Of a DNA stretch of 64,000 bases, positions 18,829 through 27,848 are shown piece by piece (within the stretch, counting starts at the first letter, position 1; each line of letters starts with the position of its first letter). The position numbers and the translations under genes were made by a program. The notes under the pieces are model-generated. The model was not told the origin of the DNA and did no database searches. It saw only the letters and a list, made by a program, of their open reading frames with translations. The stretch is from Streptomyces sp. NBC_01294 (GTDB taxonomy: Bacteria > Actinomycetota > Actinomycetes > Streptomycetales > Streptomycetaceae), in assembly GCF_035917235.1 (NCBI RefSeq), contig NZ_CP108423.1, forward strand, positions 682,001 through 746,000, written 5' to 3'.

Positions 18829-18906
18829 CTCTTGCTCTTGCTCTTGCTCTTGCTCTTGCTCTTGCTCTTGCTCTTGCTCTTGCTCTTGCTCTTGCTCTTG
18901 CTCTTG
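18829..18906. repeat. hexanucleotide tandem array (CTCTTG)13
   Basis: Thirteen uninterrupted copies of CTCTTG (78 bp). All six reading frames through it stay open and encode dipeptide repeats (Ala-Leu, Leu-Leu or Cys-Ser on the plus strand). One plus-strand frame, in which TTG and CTC both encode Leu, runs without a stop into the YnfA-like gene that starts at 19003. Such pure hexamer arrays are rare in streptomycetes and can slip during replication without frame change. Confidence 0.95.
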
Positions 18907-19002
18907 CGGAGCGAAGAGCGCAGGCGAGGGCGGGTGCGGTTGCCGGGAGGGCGCCGTCCCGCTGGAGATCACGGGCAGCGGCCGCCAGTAGGGTCAGCCG
19001 GT

Positions 19003-19338
19003 ATGACCGTCGCTCGTTCCGTTGCCCTGTTCGCCGTGGCCGCCCTCTTCGAGATCGGCGGAGCCTGGCTGGTGTGGCAGGGCATCCGCGAGCACAAGGG
19101 CTGGGTCTGGATCGGTGCCGGCGTCATCGCACTGGGCCTGTACGGGGTGGTGGCCACCTTCCAGTCCGACGACAATTTCGGCCGGATCCTCGCCGCCTAC
19201 GGCGGGATCTTCGTCGCCGGGTCCATCGCCTGGGGCGTAGTCGCCGACGGGTATCGCCCCGATCGATACGACGTCATCGGCGCCCTGGTCTGCCTCGCCG
19301 GCATGGCTGTGATCATGTACGCACCCCGCGGGAACTGA
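19003..19338 (+). CDS. YnfA/UPF0060-family membrane protein
   Basis: 111 residues with four membrane helices (about 4-24, 30-50, 60-80, 88-106). Family motifs: [42 protein letters not shown] and [19 protein letters not shown]. It is a small-multidrug-resistance-like fold of unknown substrate. The ATG at 19003 gives the normal family length; the same frame is open 57 codons upstream through the CTCTTG array, which would add a poly-Leu tract. Confidence 0.9.
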   Translation: MTVARSVALFAVAALFEIGGAWLVWQGIREHKGWVWIGAGVIALGLYGVVATFQSDDNFGRILAAYGGIFVAGSIAWGVVADGYRPDRYDVIGALVCLAGMAVIMYAPRGN

Positions 19339-19344
19339 TCTGCC

Positions 19345-19828
19345 GGAACCACGTTGCAGTTGCGTCGGTGCGCCGCGTCGAGCTCGTTCTGCAGGGGCGA
19401 GGGCGGCACGACGAGTACGGGGCAGGCGGTGCGCGCCAGGCAGTAGCGGGCCACCGAGGGCCGCAGGGGCGGCGCAACGGGGTACGTGAGCCGGTGCCGA
19501 CGACCAAGAGGTCCTCCATGCCACGGGCGGTGTCCACCAGAGCGGCGCCGGGCGTGCCCCGTACGGTGAGGCCCGTGAGGGCGGCTCCGGGCTTCGCCGC
19601 ACGGAACGCCGTGTCGAGTATCTCGCGGAGTCTTTCGACGGCAGCGGTACGGCATTCCGCCAGGGCGGAGGGGCTGAGGCCGTTCCGGCTGCCGAGTTCA
19701 CCGCCCGGCGATTGCCACGCCAGGACGACTCGCAGCTCCGCATCCCGTGCGCGGGCCTCTGCGGCCGCCCTGTGCAGGGCGGCCGGACTCCCCAGGGTGC
19801 CGGTCACGCCGACCACGACTCTTCGCAC
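19345..19828 (-). pseudogene. universal stress protein, frameshifted
   Basis: Starts MRRVVVGVTGTLGSPAALHRA, a standard USP beta1-loop, and continues normally to LLVVGTGSRTPLRRP (about residue 120). At about 19468-19478, in a short C run, the frame slips; the next frame gives LRPSVARYCLARTACPVLVVPPSPLQNEL, the expected USP C-terminus. One missing base explains it. The gene is tail to tail with YnfA. It may be a true pseudogene or an assembly error. Confidence 0.7.
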
Positions 19829-19950
19829 GACCTGTTCCCTCTCCTCGCCGTCCAGTCACCGGTCCCGAGGGAAAGGCCATGAGGCACGGCGGAGCCATGT
19901 CCTTCACGGACTTCTGGCGGAGAGGTCCACAACCCTGACGCCCTGCTGAT

Positions 19951-20010
19951 GGACTCCAGGTCCTGCCGTCAGTGATGCGTATGGAATGGCCCGGGGGCCG
20001 TATGGGTCCC
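19951..20010. promoter_or_regulatory. palindromic boxes in the USP / SAV_915-like divergent region
   Basis: The 296-bp gap between the leftward USP pseudogene and the rightward SAV_915-like gene holds GGACTCCAGGTCC (19951-19963) and GGGCCGTATGGGTCCC (19995-20010). The second nearly equals the box at 2935. No gene is recognised in the gap. Confidence 0.4.
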
Positions 20011-20124
20011 GTTACGGGGTGGCCGCCGGGGCGCTGGGGCGGGGATAGCTTCGGTTGCACGTCCCGGACCGCCTCCCCGCGCCGGGGCGTGACCTGTCAC
20101 TCGTGGTTCCCCAAGGAGGGCCCC

Positions 20125-20487
20125 ATGTGCTTGTTCCAGTACGACGATTCCGACTCCGAGCCTGAGGAACAGAGCCCGGCCGGGCCTCTGTACGTGCCCG
20201 CCCGGCCGGGAGGAGCGCACGTCGTCGTGCGGCTGTTCCGCACTCCACTGGGAGCCCGTACCGCCGTTGGTTTCACCAGCCCGGAACGGCTGGCCGCCAC
20301 GCTCGGTACGGCCCAGCCCTGGATCCGGCTCTCCGAGGCCGCACTCCGCGCGATGGCCCGGCCGCTCGGCGCGTCCCTGCTGACCGTGGACCCGGCCCTC
20401 ACCGCGCCCCCGGTCACTGCGGCGGATGCCGGACCCACCGGAGCACCGCTCACATGGGTATCCGAGACCACGGCCCGCACGGTCTGA
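20125..20487 (+). CDS. SAV_915-family protein
   Basis: 120 residues; ATG at 20125 after AAGGAGGG. The sequence (LYVPARPGGAHVVVRLFRTP, then ARTAVGFTSPERLAATLG and IRLSEAALRAMARPLG) fits the streptomycete SAV_915 family, an uncharacterised SseB-like small alpha/beta protein. It ends 13 bp before the decarboxylase gene and is probably co-transcribed with it. Confidence 0.75.
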   Translation: MCLFQYDDSDSEPEEQSPAGPLYVPARPGGAHVVVRLFRTPLGARTAVGFTSPERLAATLGTAQPWIRLSEAALRAMARPLGASLLTVDPALTAPPVTAADAGPTGAPLTWVSETTARTV

Positions 20488-20500
20488 AGGGGAGCGGAAC

Positions 20501-21835
20501 ATGACCATCGCCGTTCTCCCTGAGATGCCCGCCGCTGCCGGTGAGCTATCCGTATGGCCCGCGTCCACGAGGCCGCTCCCGCACGGTGGCCTGGCCGTCG
20601 GCGGAGTTCCCCTGACCGAGATTGCCGAGCGGTTCGGCACCCCCGTCTACGTGCTGGATGAGGGCGAGGTGCGCGGGCGCTGCCGGACGTATCGCGACGC
20701 CTTCCCCGACGCGGACGTGCTGTACGCGGCCAAGGCGTTCCTGTCCCGCGCGATGGTGCGCTGGGTGGAGGAGGAGGGGCTGGGCCTGGGCGTGTGCTCG
20801 GCCGGGGAGTTGGAGCTCGCCGTCACCACCGGTTTCCCGCCCGAGCGCATCGTGCTGCACGGAAACGCCAAGTCCCTGCACGACCTGGAGGCCGCCCTGC
20901 GCCTCGGTGTGGGACGGATCGTCATCGACAGCCCGTCCGAGATCGCCAGGATCGCAGCTGCCGTCGGGCCAGGCGGCCGCCAGAAGGTGATGGTGCGGGT
21001 GGTCCCGGGCGTCTCGGCCGGCGGCCACGACAAGATCCGAACCGGAAGGGAGGACCAGAAGTTCGGCCTGTCCCTCACCGACGGCGGCGCACAGCACGCC
21101 GTCACCCGGATCCTGGGCCAGCCGCGGCTCGAACTGACCGGGCTGCACTGCCACATCGGATCCCAGATATCCGAGGTGAAGCCCTACCTGGTCGCCCTGC
21201 GCCGCATGATCGGGCTCATGGCCCGCATCCGTGACACCCACGGCGTGGTCCTGCCCGAGCTCGACATGGGCGGCGGCCACGGCATCGCCTACCAGCCCGG
21301 CGAACCCGCCCTCGACCTCACCGCGTTCGCCCGGCGGATGCGTACCGAACTCGTCGACGGCTGCGCCGCCGCGGGACTTCCCGTGCCCCGGCTCGCCGTC
21401 GAACCCGGACGGGCCGTCGTGGGCCCCGCCGGAGTCGCCCTCTACCGGGTGCTCGCCGTCAAGCACACCGGCGAGAACGTGTTCGTCGCCGTGGACGGCG
21501 GCATGAGCGACAATCCCCGCCCCGCCCTGTACGGGGTGCGGTACGCGCCCCGGCTCGTCGGCCGCCACTCGCCGGCCGCACCCCGTACGGCCACGGTCGT
21601 CGGCCGGCACTGCGAGGCGGGCGACATCCTCGCCTCCGACGTCCAGCTGCCGGGCGACATCCACCCCGGCGACCTGCTCGCCGTACCGGTGGCCGGTGCC
21701 TACCTGCTGTCCATGGCCTCCGGCTACAACCTCGTCGGCCGCCCCGCCGTCGTAGCGGTCCACGAGGGCACGGCCCGGCTCCTCGTCCGGCGCGAAACCC
21801 TGGAGGACCACCGGCGCCGGGACATCGGCGTCTAA
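20501..21835 (+). CDS. lysA: diaminopimelate-decarboxylase-type PLP enzyme
   Basis: 444 residues, normal for fold-type III decarboxylases. YAAKAFLSRAMVRW (about 70-83) carries the PLP lysine; later motifs are GLHCHIGSQI (about 216-225), DMGGGHGIAY, the phosphate-binding EPGRAVV and, near the C-terminus, CEAGDILASDVQLP (catalytic cysteine), followed by SGYNLVGRPAVV. It converts meso-diaminopimelate to L-lysine in housekeeping copies; this copy sits beside stress genes, lacks lysine-pathway neighbours and may act on a related amino acid. A decayed second copy of its tail lies at 25445-25507. ATG at 20501 follows AAGGGGAGCGG. Confidence 0.85.
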   Translation: MTIAVLPEMPAAAGELSVWPASTRPLPHGGLAVGGVPLTEIAERFGTPVYVLDEGEVRGRCRTYRDAFPDADVLYAAKAFLSRAMVRWVEEEGLGLGVCSAGELELAVTTGFPPERIVLHGNAKSLHDLEAALRLGVGRIVIDSPSEIARIAAAVGPGGRQKVMVRVVPGVSAGGHDKIRTGREDQKFGLSLTDGGAQHAVTRILGQPRLELTGLHCHIGSQISEVKPYLVALRRMIGLMARIRDTHGVVLPELDMGGGHGIAYQPGEPALDLTAFARRMRTELVDGCAAAGLPVPRLAVEPGRAVVGPAGVALYRVLAVKHTGENVFVAVDGGMSDNPRPALYGVRYAPRLVGRHSPAAPRTATVVGRHCEAGDILASDVQLPGDIHPGDLLAVPVAGAYLLSMASGYNLVGRPAVVAVHEGTARLLVRRETLEDHRRRDIGV

Positions 21836-21929
21836 GCCCACGTCAGGGCACGTTCGCCGCCGCCTGGGCTTCTCCATATCGTCACGGTGAGATGCAGGAT
21901 CGCGGCAGGTGCGGCGGCCGGGCGGATCG

Positions 21930-22214
21930 TCAGTCCTGACGACCGCCCGGTGCCCGCAGCAGCCGCTCCTGCTCCGTTCCGGCCTCTTCGTATCCGGCGT
22001 CGGAGATCCGTTGCAGCTCGCGCAGGTCACCGGCCGCGGCCGCGCGTCGCGTGAGCAGCATTCCGGCGTGTCGGGATCCCTCGTCCAACAGATCGCTCAA
22101 CTCCTCGACGTCGCCGGCCGCGTCCGCGAGATCGGCCAGCCGGTCCAGCGCGGTCTCGTTGCCCGCGTCGGCCAGGTCGCGAAGGGTCTCCCGATCGGGG
22201 TTCGTGTTCTCCAT
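21930..22214 (-). CDS. small helical hypothetical protein divergent from a MerR regulator
   Basis: 94 residues, almost entirely alpha-helical and Ala/Asp/Glu/Leu-rich with a TPR- or ankyrin-like pulse (NETALDRLADLADAAGDVEE, RAAAAGDLRELQRISDAG). No family name is recalled. There is no ribosome-binding site before the ATG at 22214, and the MerR-type dyad lies only 14-46 bp upstream, so translation is probably leaderless. Confidence 0.65.
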   Translation of the reverse strand: MENTNPDRETLRDLADAGNETALDRLADLADAAGDVEELSDLLDEGSRHAGMLLTRRAAAAGDLRELQRISDAGYEEAGTEQERLLRAPGGRQD

Positions 22215-22227
22215 GACGCCATGCTGC

Positions 22228-22260
22228 AACCCTGCCCCTGGGGCAAGGTCAAGTGGGACG
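22228..22260 (-). promoter_or_regulatory. MerR-type promoter dyad
   Basis: Read on the minus strand the region has TTGACC as a -35 hexamer followed by a near-perfect dyad CCTTGCCCC/GGGGCAGGG filling a spacer of about 19 bp. The long spacer with a central dyad is the hallmark of MerR-activated promoters, and it drives the small gene at 22214. Confidence 0.6.
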
Positions 22261-22268
22261 ATGACGAG

Positions 22269-23000
22269 GTGATCACCATCGGACAGCTGGCCGGCTACAT
22301 CGGAGTGTCGATCAAGACCGTCCGCGTCTACCACGACAAGGGGTTGCTCCCCGAGCCCGACCGCGACGCGTCCGGCTACCGGCGGTACGGCGCGAACGAC
22401 GCTGTCGACCTGATCAAGATCCGGACACTGGCAGAAGCCGGTGTCCCCCTCGCTCGTATCCGGTATCTGAGAGCGGCGGGCGAGGAGGAATTCCGGCAGG
22501 CGCTGGGCGAGATCGACGTCGAACTCGACGCCCGCATCCGCAGCCTGCAGGACACTCAGGAGCGCCTGCGCCGGCTCGCCGCCGGGCGTCTGGTGCCACT
22601 GCCCGGCGAGGCCTTCGCCCATCTGGAGGATCTGGCCCGATGGGGATTCACGCCTCGATGGGTGGACCTGCAACGCGACTTGTGGATCCTCGTGTTCGCC
22701 ACCCACCCGGACCGTGCGACCACCCTGTTTCACGAGCAGGCCGAGATCTTGGCCGACCCGACTCTACGGCGGCTCTTCCTCGGCTACGACCACGCGCACG
22801 ACCTCGACGCCGACGACCCGCGGCTCGAGGACCTCGCCCGCAGGATCGCCGAGGCGAATCGGGAGCGCTACGGGTCCGGCGAACGGCCCGGGCTGGATAC
22901 GGGCTCCGAGATCCCCGCCCTCATCCAGAGCCGGGTCAACGCTTCGTCCCCGGCATGGGAGCGGCTCGACTCCCTCATTCGCGCCCGACTGGACGCATGA
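22269..23000 (+). CDS. MerR-family transcriptional regulator
   Basis: 243 residues from a GTG at 22269. N-terminal winged helix: ITIGQLAGYIGVSIKTVRVYHDKGLLPEPDRDASGYRRY (quoted in part: GVSIKTVRVYHDKGLLPEP), then a coiled coil around residues 75-105. The C-terminal 130 residues (ARWGFTPRWVDLQRDLWILV, HEQAEILADPTLRRLFLGYD) resemble the TipAS-like ligand domain of larger MerR proteins. It starts 55 bp from the divergent small gene and probably activates it. Confidence 0.85.
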   Translation: MITIGQLAGYIGVSIKTVRVYHDKGLLPEPDRDASGYRRYGANDAVDLIKIRTLAEAGVPLARIRYLRAAGEEEFRQALGEIDVELDARIRSLQDTQERLRRLAAGRLVPLPGEAFAHLEDLARWGFTPRWVDLQRDLWILVFATHPDRATTLFHEQAEILADPTLRRLFLGYDHAHDLDADDPRLEDLARRIAEANRERYGSGERPGLDTGSEIPALIQSRVNASSPAWERLDSLIRARLDA

Positions 23001-23206
23001 CGTGAGCGCCCCCGGAGCGGCCTGCGAGGTGTGTCCCTCCTCGGACCCGTCGCGATTCCCGACGCGCACGTGAGCCCCTGCCAGATCGAGCGCGGCCAGG
23101 ACCTTGCTCACTGTCCAGCCGGCGCCGCGGACGCGATCCGCGCAGGCCGGCAACCACAGCTCGGCCGCGGCGGCCGTACGCGACCTCTCCCGTCACCGGC
23201 CGGTGG

Positions 23207-24403
23207 TCACACCTCCCAGGTGACCGGGAGGCTCTTCACCCCGTAGATGTCCGCGGTCTCCGGGCGCAGGGCGACGTCTTCGGCCGGTACGGCCAGGCGC
23301 AGCGTGGGAAAGCGCTTGAGCAGCGCGGAGAACGCGACCCGCATCTCGATGCGGGCCAGCTGCGCGCCCAGGCACAGGTGGATGCCGTGTCCGAAGGCCA
23401 GGTGCCCGCCGGACTCCCTCCCGAGGTCGAGCGTGTGGGGATCCGGGTACCGCTCGGGGTCGCGGTTGGCGGTGTTGTACGACAGGACGACCGTCGTGCC
23501 GGCCTCGATGGTCTGACCACCCACCTCGACGTCCTCCAGCGCCGTCCGCATGAACGACTTGGCGACGCTCAGATACCGGAGCAGCTCCTCGACGGCCTGG
23601 TCGATGAGCGCGGGATCGGCGCGCAGCGCCGCCAGTTGCTCCGGGTTCTGCAGCAGCGCGAAGGTCCCGAGGGACAGCATGTTGGCAGTGGTGTCGAAGC
23701 CGGCCGCCAGCAGGATCAGGCTGATCCCCTGCAGCTCCTCATCGGTCAGGTCGCTGTCGGTGAGTTCGCTGAGCACGTCGTCGGTGGGGTTCGCGCGCTT
23801 GGCGGCCACCAGTTCCGCGAGGTAGGTCTGGGTCGCGGTGTAGGCCGCCATCAGCTCCTCGTCGCCCGTCTCCCCGTTCATGAATTTGTCGATCTGTTCC
23901 TGGAAGGAGGCCCGGTCCTCGTACGGCACCCCCAGCAGCTCACAGATGATGATGGTGGGGATGGGCTTGGCGAACGCGGTCACCAGGTCCGCCGACGGCC
24001 CCGCCTTGTCCATGGCGTCCAGGCAGTCGGTGGTGATCTGCTCGATGCGCTCGGTGAGCAGTCGCATCCGCCGCGCGGTGAACTTGCCGACCAGCGGCTT
24101 CCGGTAGCGGCTGTGCTGGGGGTCGTCCATGAGGAGGAACTCGCCGGGCGGCGCCGGAGGGATCTCGAAGTCGACCACGTTCAGGAGGTCCTTGCGCGAG
24201 CTGAACCGCGGGTCGGCCAGGACCGACCTGACCAGGTCGTATCCGGTGATCATCCAGCCGGGTTTCCCGCCGGGGTGGGTGTGGCGGCTGATGGGGCCGT
24301 GCCGGCGGGCGTCGATCAGCTCTGCCGGAGGGTCGAAGGGACAGCCGGACGGACGCTCCGTCGGCAGCGTCGTAACAGTGTGGACCGATTCATCCATGAC
24401 CAT
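23207..24403 (-). CDS. cytochrome P450 (CYP105-like class I)
   Basis: 398 residues, normal length for bacterial P450s. I-helix LLAAGFDTTANML (oxygen-binding AGxDTT), ExxR in EELLRYL, and haem loop FGHGIHLCLGAQLAR with the Cys ligand. The N-terminus CPFDPPAELIDARRHGPISR and the overall pattern suggest CYP105 or a near family, which hydroxylate small drugs or natural products. No ferredoxin gene lies downstream, so it must use a distant redox partner. It is transcribed divergently from a GbsR/MarR-type regulator through an A/T-richer operator region, which suggests that regulator controls it. Confidence 0.9.
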   Translation of the reverse strand: MVMDESVHTVTTLPTERPSGCPFDPPAELIDARRHGPISRHTHPGGKPGWMITGYDLVRSVLADPRFSSRKDLLNVVDFEIPPAPPGEFLLMDDPQHSRYRKPLVGKFTARRMRLLTERIEQITTDCLDAMDKAGPSADLVTAFAKPIPTIIICELLGVPYEDRASFQEQIDKFMNGETGDEELMAAYTATQTYLAELVAAKRANPTDDVLSELTDSDLTDEELQGISLILLAAGFDTTANMLSLGTFALLQNPEQLAALRADPALIDQAVEELLRYLSVAKSFMRTALEDVEVGGQTIEAGTTVVLSYNTANRDPERYPDPHTLDLGRESGGHLAFGHGIHLCLGAQLARIEMRVAFSALLKRFPTLRLAVPAEDVALRPETADIYGVKSLPVTWEV

Positions 24404-24448
24404 TCCTCACCTCGCGATAGTGCGTGTTTGATACAACTCGAAAGCTAC

Positions 24449-24551
24449 GTTGCATTCAGGATTGCTGCAATCCACTGGAACGCATAAGTGCAGGTGAAGA
24501 GTGCCAAATTGATGCAATGACGCTGCGCTCGAATGCAATGGCGCGTTGCAC
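24449..24551. promoter_or_regulatory. cluster of TTGCA/TGCAA half-sites between P450 and regulator
   Basis: The 177-bp divergent region holds TTGCATTC (24450-24457), the palindrome ATTGCTGCAAT (24461-24471), ATTGATGCAAT (24508-24518), GAATGCAA (24531-24538) and GTTGCAC (24545-24551). The first and fourth are exact inverted copies. Such repeated half-sites are expected for a dimeric MarR-type repressor covering both promoters. Confidence 0.6.
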
Positions 24552-24580
24552 TGAGTGGCGGCGAAGGCAATACTGGCGGC

Positions 24581-25255
24581 ATGCCTGGAGGACGGTTGAC
24601 CCAGCAGGAACGCCAGCGCATCGCGGCCGGACTCACCGGCAAGCTCTCCTACGCCGAGATCGCCAGGCGGCTCGACCGGCCGACCTCGACGATCAGCCGG
24701 GAGATCGCACGCAACGGCGGTCCCGGCGGCTACCGGCCCCAGCAGGCGCAGCTGGCTACGGTCCAGCGGGCGCAGCGCGGCACACCAGCACCCCCACGCG
24801 CGGCCGAAGCGCCCGGCGGAACGATGGAAGAGGAGATCATCGAGCTGGCGGTCAGATCGGGACTGCCGAGGATGACAGCACGCGTGCACGTCGACCTGTT
24901 GCTGTCCGAGGACGGCAGGCGCACAGCAGCCGAGCTGACCCGCAGACTGAAGGTCAGTCCGGCCTCCGTCTCCGTAGCCGTGAACTTCCTGGTCGAGCAT
25001 GGGTATGTCCGGCGCGAGCGCGATCCGCAGCGGCGTCGCGACATCTACGTGGTCGACGACGACGCCTGGTACCACTCGATCGTGATCAGCTCGCGGCAGA
25101 CGCTCGAGGCAGCGCGGGCCTCGACGGCCGCGGCGCAGACGTACAGGCCCGAGAGCCCCGTGGGTCAGCGGCTGGCCAAGGTGGGCGCGTTCCTGGAACA
25201 GGTCAGCCTGGACATGCTGGAGTCGGCCGACCGATGCCGCCGCCTCCTGGCGTGA
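24581..25255 (+). CDS. GbsR/MarR-type regulator with an N-terminal IS30-like HTH
   Basis: 224 residues from ATG 24581. Residues 1-50 are a helix-turn-helix of the IS30/HTH_38 type (LTQQERQRIAAGLTGKLSYA, then ARRLDRPTSTISREI); residues about 80-210 are a winged-helix GbsR/MarR domain (GLPRMTARVHVDLLLSEDGR, TAAELTRRLKVSPASVSVAV). The two-domain form is common in streptomycetes, usually beside a P450 or transporter. It most likely represses the divergent P450 gene and itself. Confidence 0.85.
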   Translation: MPGGRLTQQERQRIAAGLTGKLSYAEIARRLDRPTSTISREIARNGGPGGYRPQQAQLATVQRAQRGTPAPPRAAEAPGGTMEEEIIELAVRSGLPRMTARVHVDLLLSEDGRRTAAELTRRLKVSPASVSVAVNFLVEHGYVRRERDPQRRRDIYVVDDDAWYHSIVISSRQTLEAARASTAAAQTYRPESPVGQRLAKVGAFLEQVSLDMLESADRCRRLLA

Positions 25256-25444
25256 CGGGTCTCAGCGGGACCGTCTGGTCCGCCGGCGGACCAGTTCCTG
25301 CCGAACGTCACCGACCCATGCCATCTGACCGGCCGGCACCGCAGCGGCACGGCGGGTACCTCTGGTTCCCCGCTGGCGTCGACAACATGACCCCTGAGAC
25401 GCTCGTCCGCCCTCCCGCGGTTGGCAACGGTCCACTAGGGCGCG

Positions 25445-25507
25445 GCCCGGATCCTTGTACGGCGCGAAACGCCGGAGGGCTACCGCAACCGGGACATCGG
25501 CGGCTAG
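25445..25507 (+). pseudogene. tail of a second lysA-like gene
   Basis: The reading frame ARILVRRETPEGYRNRDIGG followed by a stop matches the last 20 residues of the decarboxylase at 20501-21835 (RLLVRRETLEDHRRRDIGV plus stop). Nothing upstream of 25445 resembles the rest of the gene. It marks a duplication or recombination event. The remaining sequence from 25256 to 25444 has no recognisable gene. Confidence 0.6.
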
Positions 25508-25689
25508 GGCCGGTAGACGAGCTCGATCACCATCGCTGCGATGACCGCCCAGACCCCGATGCCGAGCAGCCACAGGGCATCGAGGATCGCGCCGGTGGCG
25601 ATGACGGTCAGGCCTGCCGCCCCGAGGACGAGTACGGTCCGGCGGACGGCGCGATCGGGGCGCCAGGAGATGGTCACGACAGCGAGCAT
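25504..25689 (-). CDS. small two-helix membrane protein
   Basis: 61 residues starting MLAVVTISWRPDRAVRR. Two hydrophobic helices (about 18-36 and 38-58) with a short turn, then ELVYRP. Third codon positions are almost all G or C, which supports coding. No family is recognised. It is convergent with the lysA tail and 64 bp from the APC permease 3' end. Confidence 0.55.
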   Translation of the reverse strand: MLAVVTISWRPDRAVRRTVLVLGAAGLTVIATGAILDALWLLGIGVWAVIAAMVIELVYRP

Positions 25690-25752
25690 CCCTCCGGATC
25701 CGCGTGGGGGCGAGTATCCGGAGGGTTTCCTGTCGGCATCTTGGCACTGATG

Positions 25753-27690
25753 TCAGCCCGCGTGGACGTGGGGACGGCGGGCGCGGTCCGGTTCGGCCTC
25801 GCGGATGACCTCGCGGGTGACGGGGGCGACCTCGCCCTGGCCGAAGAGGAAGAAGCGGAAGAAGTTGGCGAAGGGGTTGCCCTCGGTCCACTCGAAGTAG
25901 ATGTGGGGGCGTTGGCCGGTCTCGTCCCGGACGTGGAGGAGGAGGGCGGCCAGAGCGTTGGGGATGCTGGAGCTCTCCAGGGTCAGGACGCGGTAGCGGT
26001 CGTGCAGCACTTCGCCGCGTACGCGCATGCCGGATTCGAACTCGGACGCGTCCAGGACGGTGACCTCGACGAACATGACGTCGTCCCCGGCGGGGATGTC
26101 GTTGTCCGCGCGGATCTGTTCCTTCTTCTGCCGGTACTCGGCGAGGTCCCGGTTGTCGGGCTCGTTCGCGATGAAGCGGATCGTGCGGTTGGCGGTGTCA
26201 CGGATGAACCGCTGTGCCATGTCGTCGAACTCGATGTGTGTGACACGCAGCTCGAAGACCCGCGCCAGGCGGGACAGCAGGGACAGGGCCATGATGCCGG
26301 CGATGAAGCAGGCGCCGATCTTCACGCCGTCAGGGCGCTCGACGATGTTGACGCCGGTCGTGTAGATGAAGACGGCCGAGATGACGCCGAAGCCGATGGT
26401 CCAGCCGCGCTCCCCCGCCCGGCGGGCGGCGATGGTCACGGCGACCGCGGCCGAGGTGATCAGGACGAGGACACCGGTGGCGTACGCGCCACCCTGCGCG
26501 TCGACATCGGCGTCGAAGATCCAGGTCACCAGGAACGCGACAAGGGTGAAGACAATGACCATGGGGCGCAGCGCTCGCGCCCAGTGGGGCGCCATGCCGT
26601 ACCGGGGCAAGTAGCGCGGCATCAGGTTCAGCAGACCGGCCATCGCCGACGACCCGGCGAACCACAGGATCAGGATCGTGGAGATGTCGTAGACCGTGCC
26701 GAAGGCAGAGCCCAGGTACTCGTGGGCCAGGTACGCCAGGGCCCGTCCGTTGGCCTCACCACCTGGCTGGAATTGTGCTGGCGGAATCAGCAGCGTCGTG
26801 ATGAAGCTGCTGGTGATCAGGAAGACGCTCATGATGATGGCCGCGGTCGTCAGCAGCTTCTTCGCACCGCGGATCCGGCCTGCCGGCTTGTCCTCGGTGT
26901 CATCCGGGTCGCCCTTGACGTGCGGCATTACCGCCACGCCGGTCTCGAAGCCGGACAGGCCGAGCGCGAGCTTCGGGAACACGATGAGGGCGATGGCGAC
27001 CATCATGAGCGGGTTGCCGTGCTCGGTGGTGAGCGCCTCGGTCCAGTCGGTGACGACATGCGGTTCGGCGGCCACCTCCCACAGGCCGCGCGCCACCACG
27101 ACAACGTTCAGGCTGAGGTACGTGGCCACGAGGACGACTGCGACGCCGATGGCCTCGCTGAACCCCTTGAGGAACACCGCCCCGAGGAGCGCGATCATGA
27201 TGAGGGTGATCAGCACCTCGTGACCGTGCAGAGTGCTCGTGAGGTGAGGGTTCTCCACCAAGTGGGCGGTCGCGTCCGCCGCCGACAGGGTGATGGTGAT
27301 CAGGAAGTCCGTCGCCGCGAACCCGAGCAGGGTCAGGACGAACAGCTTGCCCTTCCAGAACGTCAGCAGCCGCTCCAGCATGGCGATCGAGCCCTCGCCG
27401 TGCGGGCTCTCCTCGGCCACTCGCCGGTAGACCGGTAGCGCGCCGAAGAGAGTGAGCAGGACCAGCACGATGGTCGCGAGCGGCGACAGCAGCCCGGCCG
27501 CCAGCGCCGCGATGCCAGGCTGGTATCCGAGGGTGGAGAAGTAGTCCAGACCCGTCAGGCACATCACCCGCCACCAGGGCCGCCCGTGGGGCCGGGCCGC
27601 CGCCTCCTTGGCGGCGGGCGAACTGTTCTCGGCGGTCAAGCCTTCCAGCATCCACGCGCGCAGGCGCGAGGAGCGGGCCGGGGTGGCCAT
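25753..27690 (-). CDS. APC-superfamily permease, probable potassium or amino-acid transporter
   Basis: 645 residues with about 12 membrane helices from residue 40 to about 470, then a soluble C-terminal domain of about 150 residues ([19 protein letters not shown], then [20 protein letters not shown]). The entry motif [17 protein letters not shown] and [19 protein letters not shown] are characteristic of a distinct APC branch found next to kdp genes. Direct repeats of the K+-locus operator type lie about 100 bp upstream in the same orientation. I infer K+ uptake, but an amino-acid substrate cannot be excluded. Confidence 0.8.
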   Translation of the reverse strand: MATPARSSRLRAWMLEGLTAENSSPAAKEAAARPHGRPWWRVMCLTGLDYFSTLGYQPGIAALAAGLLSPLATIVLVLLTLFGALPVYRRVAEESPHGEGSIAMLERLLTFWKGKLFVLTLLGFAATDFLITITLSAADATAHLVENPHLTSTLHGHEVLITLIMIALLGAVFLKGFSEAIGVAVVLVATYLSLNVVVVARGLWEVAAEPHVVTDWTEALTTEHGNPLMMVAIALIVFPKLALGLSGFETGVAVMPHVKGDPDDTEDKPAGRIRGAKKLLTTAAIIMSVFLITSSFITTLLIPPAQFQPGGEANGRALAYLAHEYLGSAFGTVYDISTILILWFAGSSAMAGLLNLMPRYLPRYGMAPHWARALRPMVIVFTLVAFLVTWIFDADVDAQGGAYATGVLVLITSAAVAVTIAARRAGERGWTIGFGVISAVFIYTTGVNIVERPDGVKIGACFIAGIMALSLLSRLARVFELRVTHIEFDDMAQRFIRDTANRTIRFIANEPDNRDLAEYRQKKEQIRADNDIPAGDDVMFVEVTVLDASEFESGMRVRGEVLHDRYRVLTLESSSIPNALAALLLHVRDETGQRPHIYFEWTEGNPFANFFRFFLFGQGEVAPVTREVIREAEPDRARRPHVHAG

Positions 27691-27787
27691 CGTGGGGAGC
27701 TCCTGTCGTACGGCAAAGAATCAGCCATCGACACCGACGGCGGAGCAAGCGTACGCAGATTGATCTCATATGCCCGCGGCTGAGGCA

Positions 27788-27808
27788 ATCCTGACGCGTC
27801 CTTAACGC
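27788..27808 (-). promoter_or_regulatory. tandem KdpE-type boxes
   Basis: On the minus strand: GCGTTAAGGAC followed directly by GCGTCAGGATT, an 11-bp direct repeat, about 100 bp upstream of the APC permease start. It matches boxes at the other K+ genes. Confidence 0.6.
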
Positions 27809-27848
27809 GAACAGAGCCACCTGTGGCGTAGCCGCAGTGTTCCCGAGG

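Noticed and set aside
18829..18906. CTCTTG array as a possible CRISPR
   Set aside because: The unit is only 6 bp with no spacers; it is a simple tandem repeat.
23001..23206. Possible ferredoxin gene after the P450
   Set aside because: No frame contains a cysteine pattern of 2Fe-2S, 3Fe-4S or 4Fe-4S ferredoxins.
27691..27848. Cyclic-di-AMP riboswitch before the K+ permeases
   Set aside because: No conserved ydaO-type motif or stem set is recognisable; the region instead has KdpE-type boxes.
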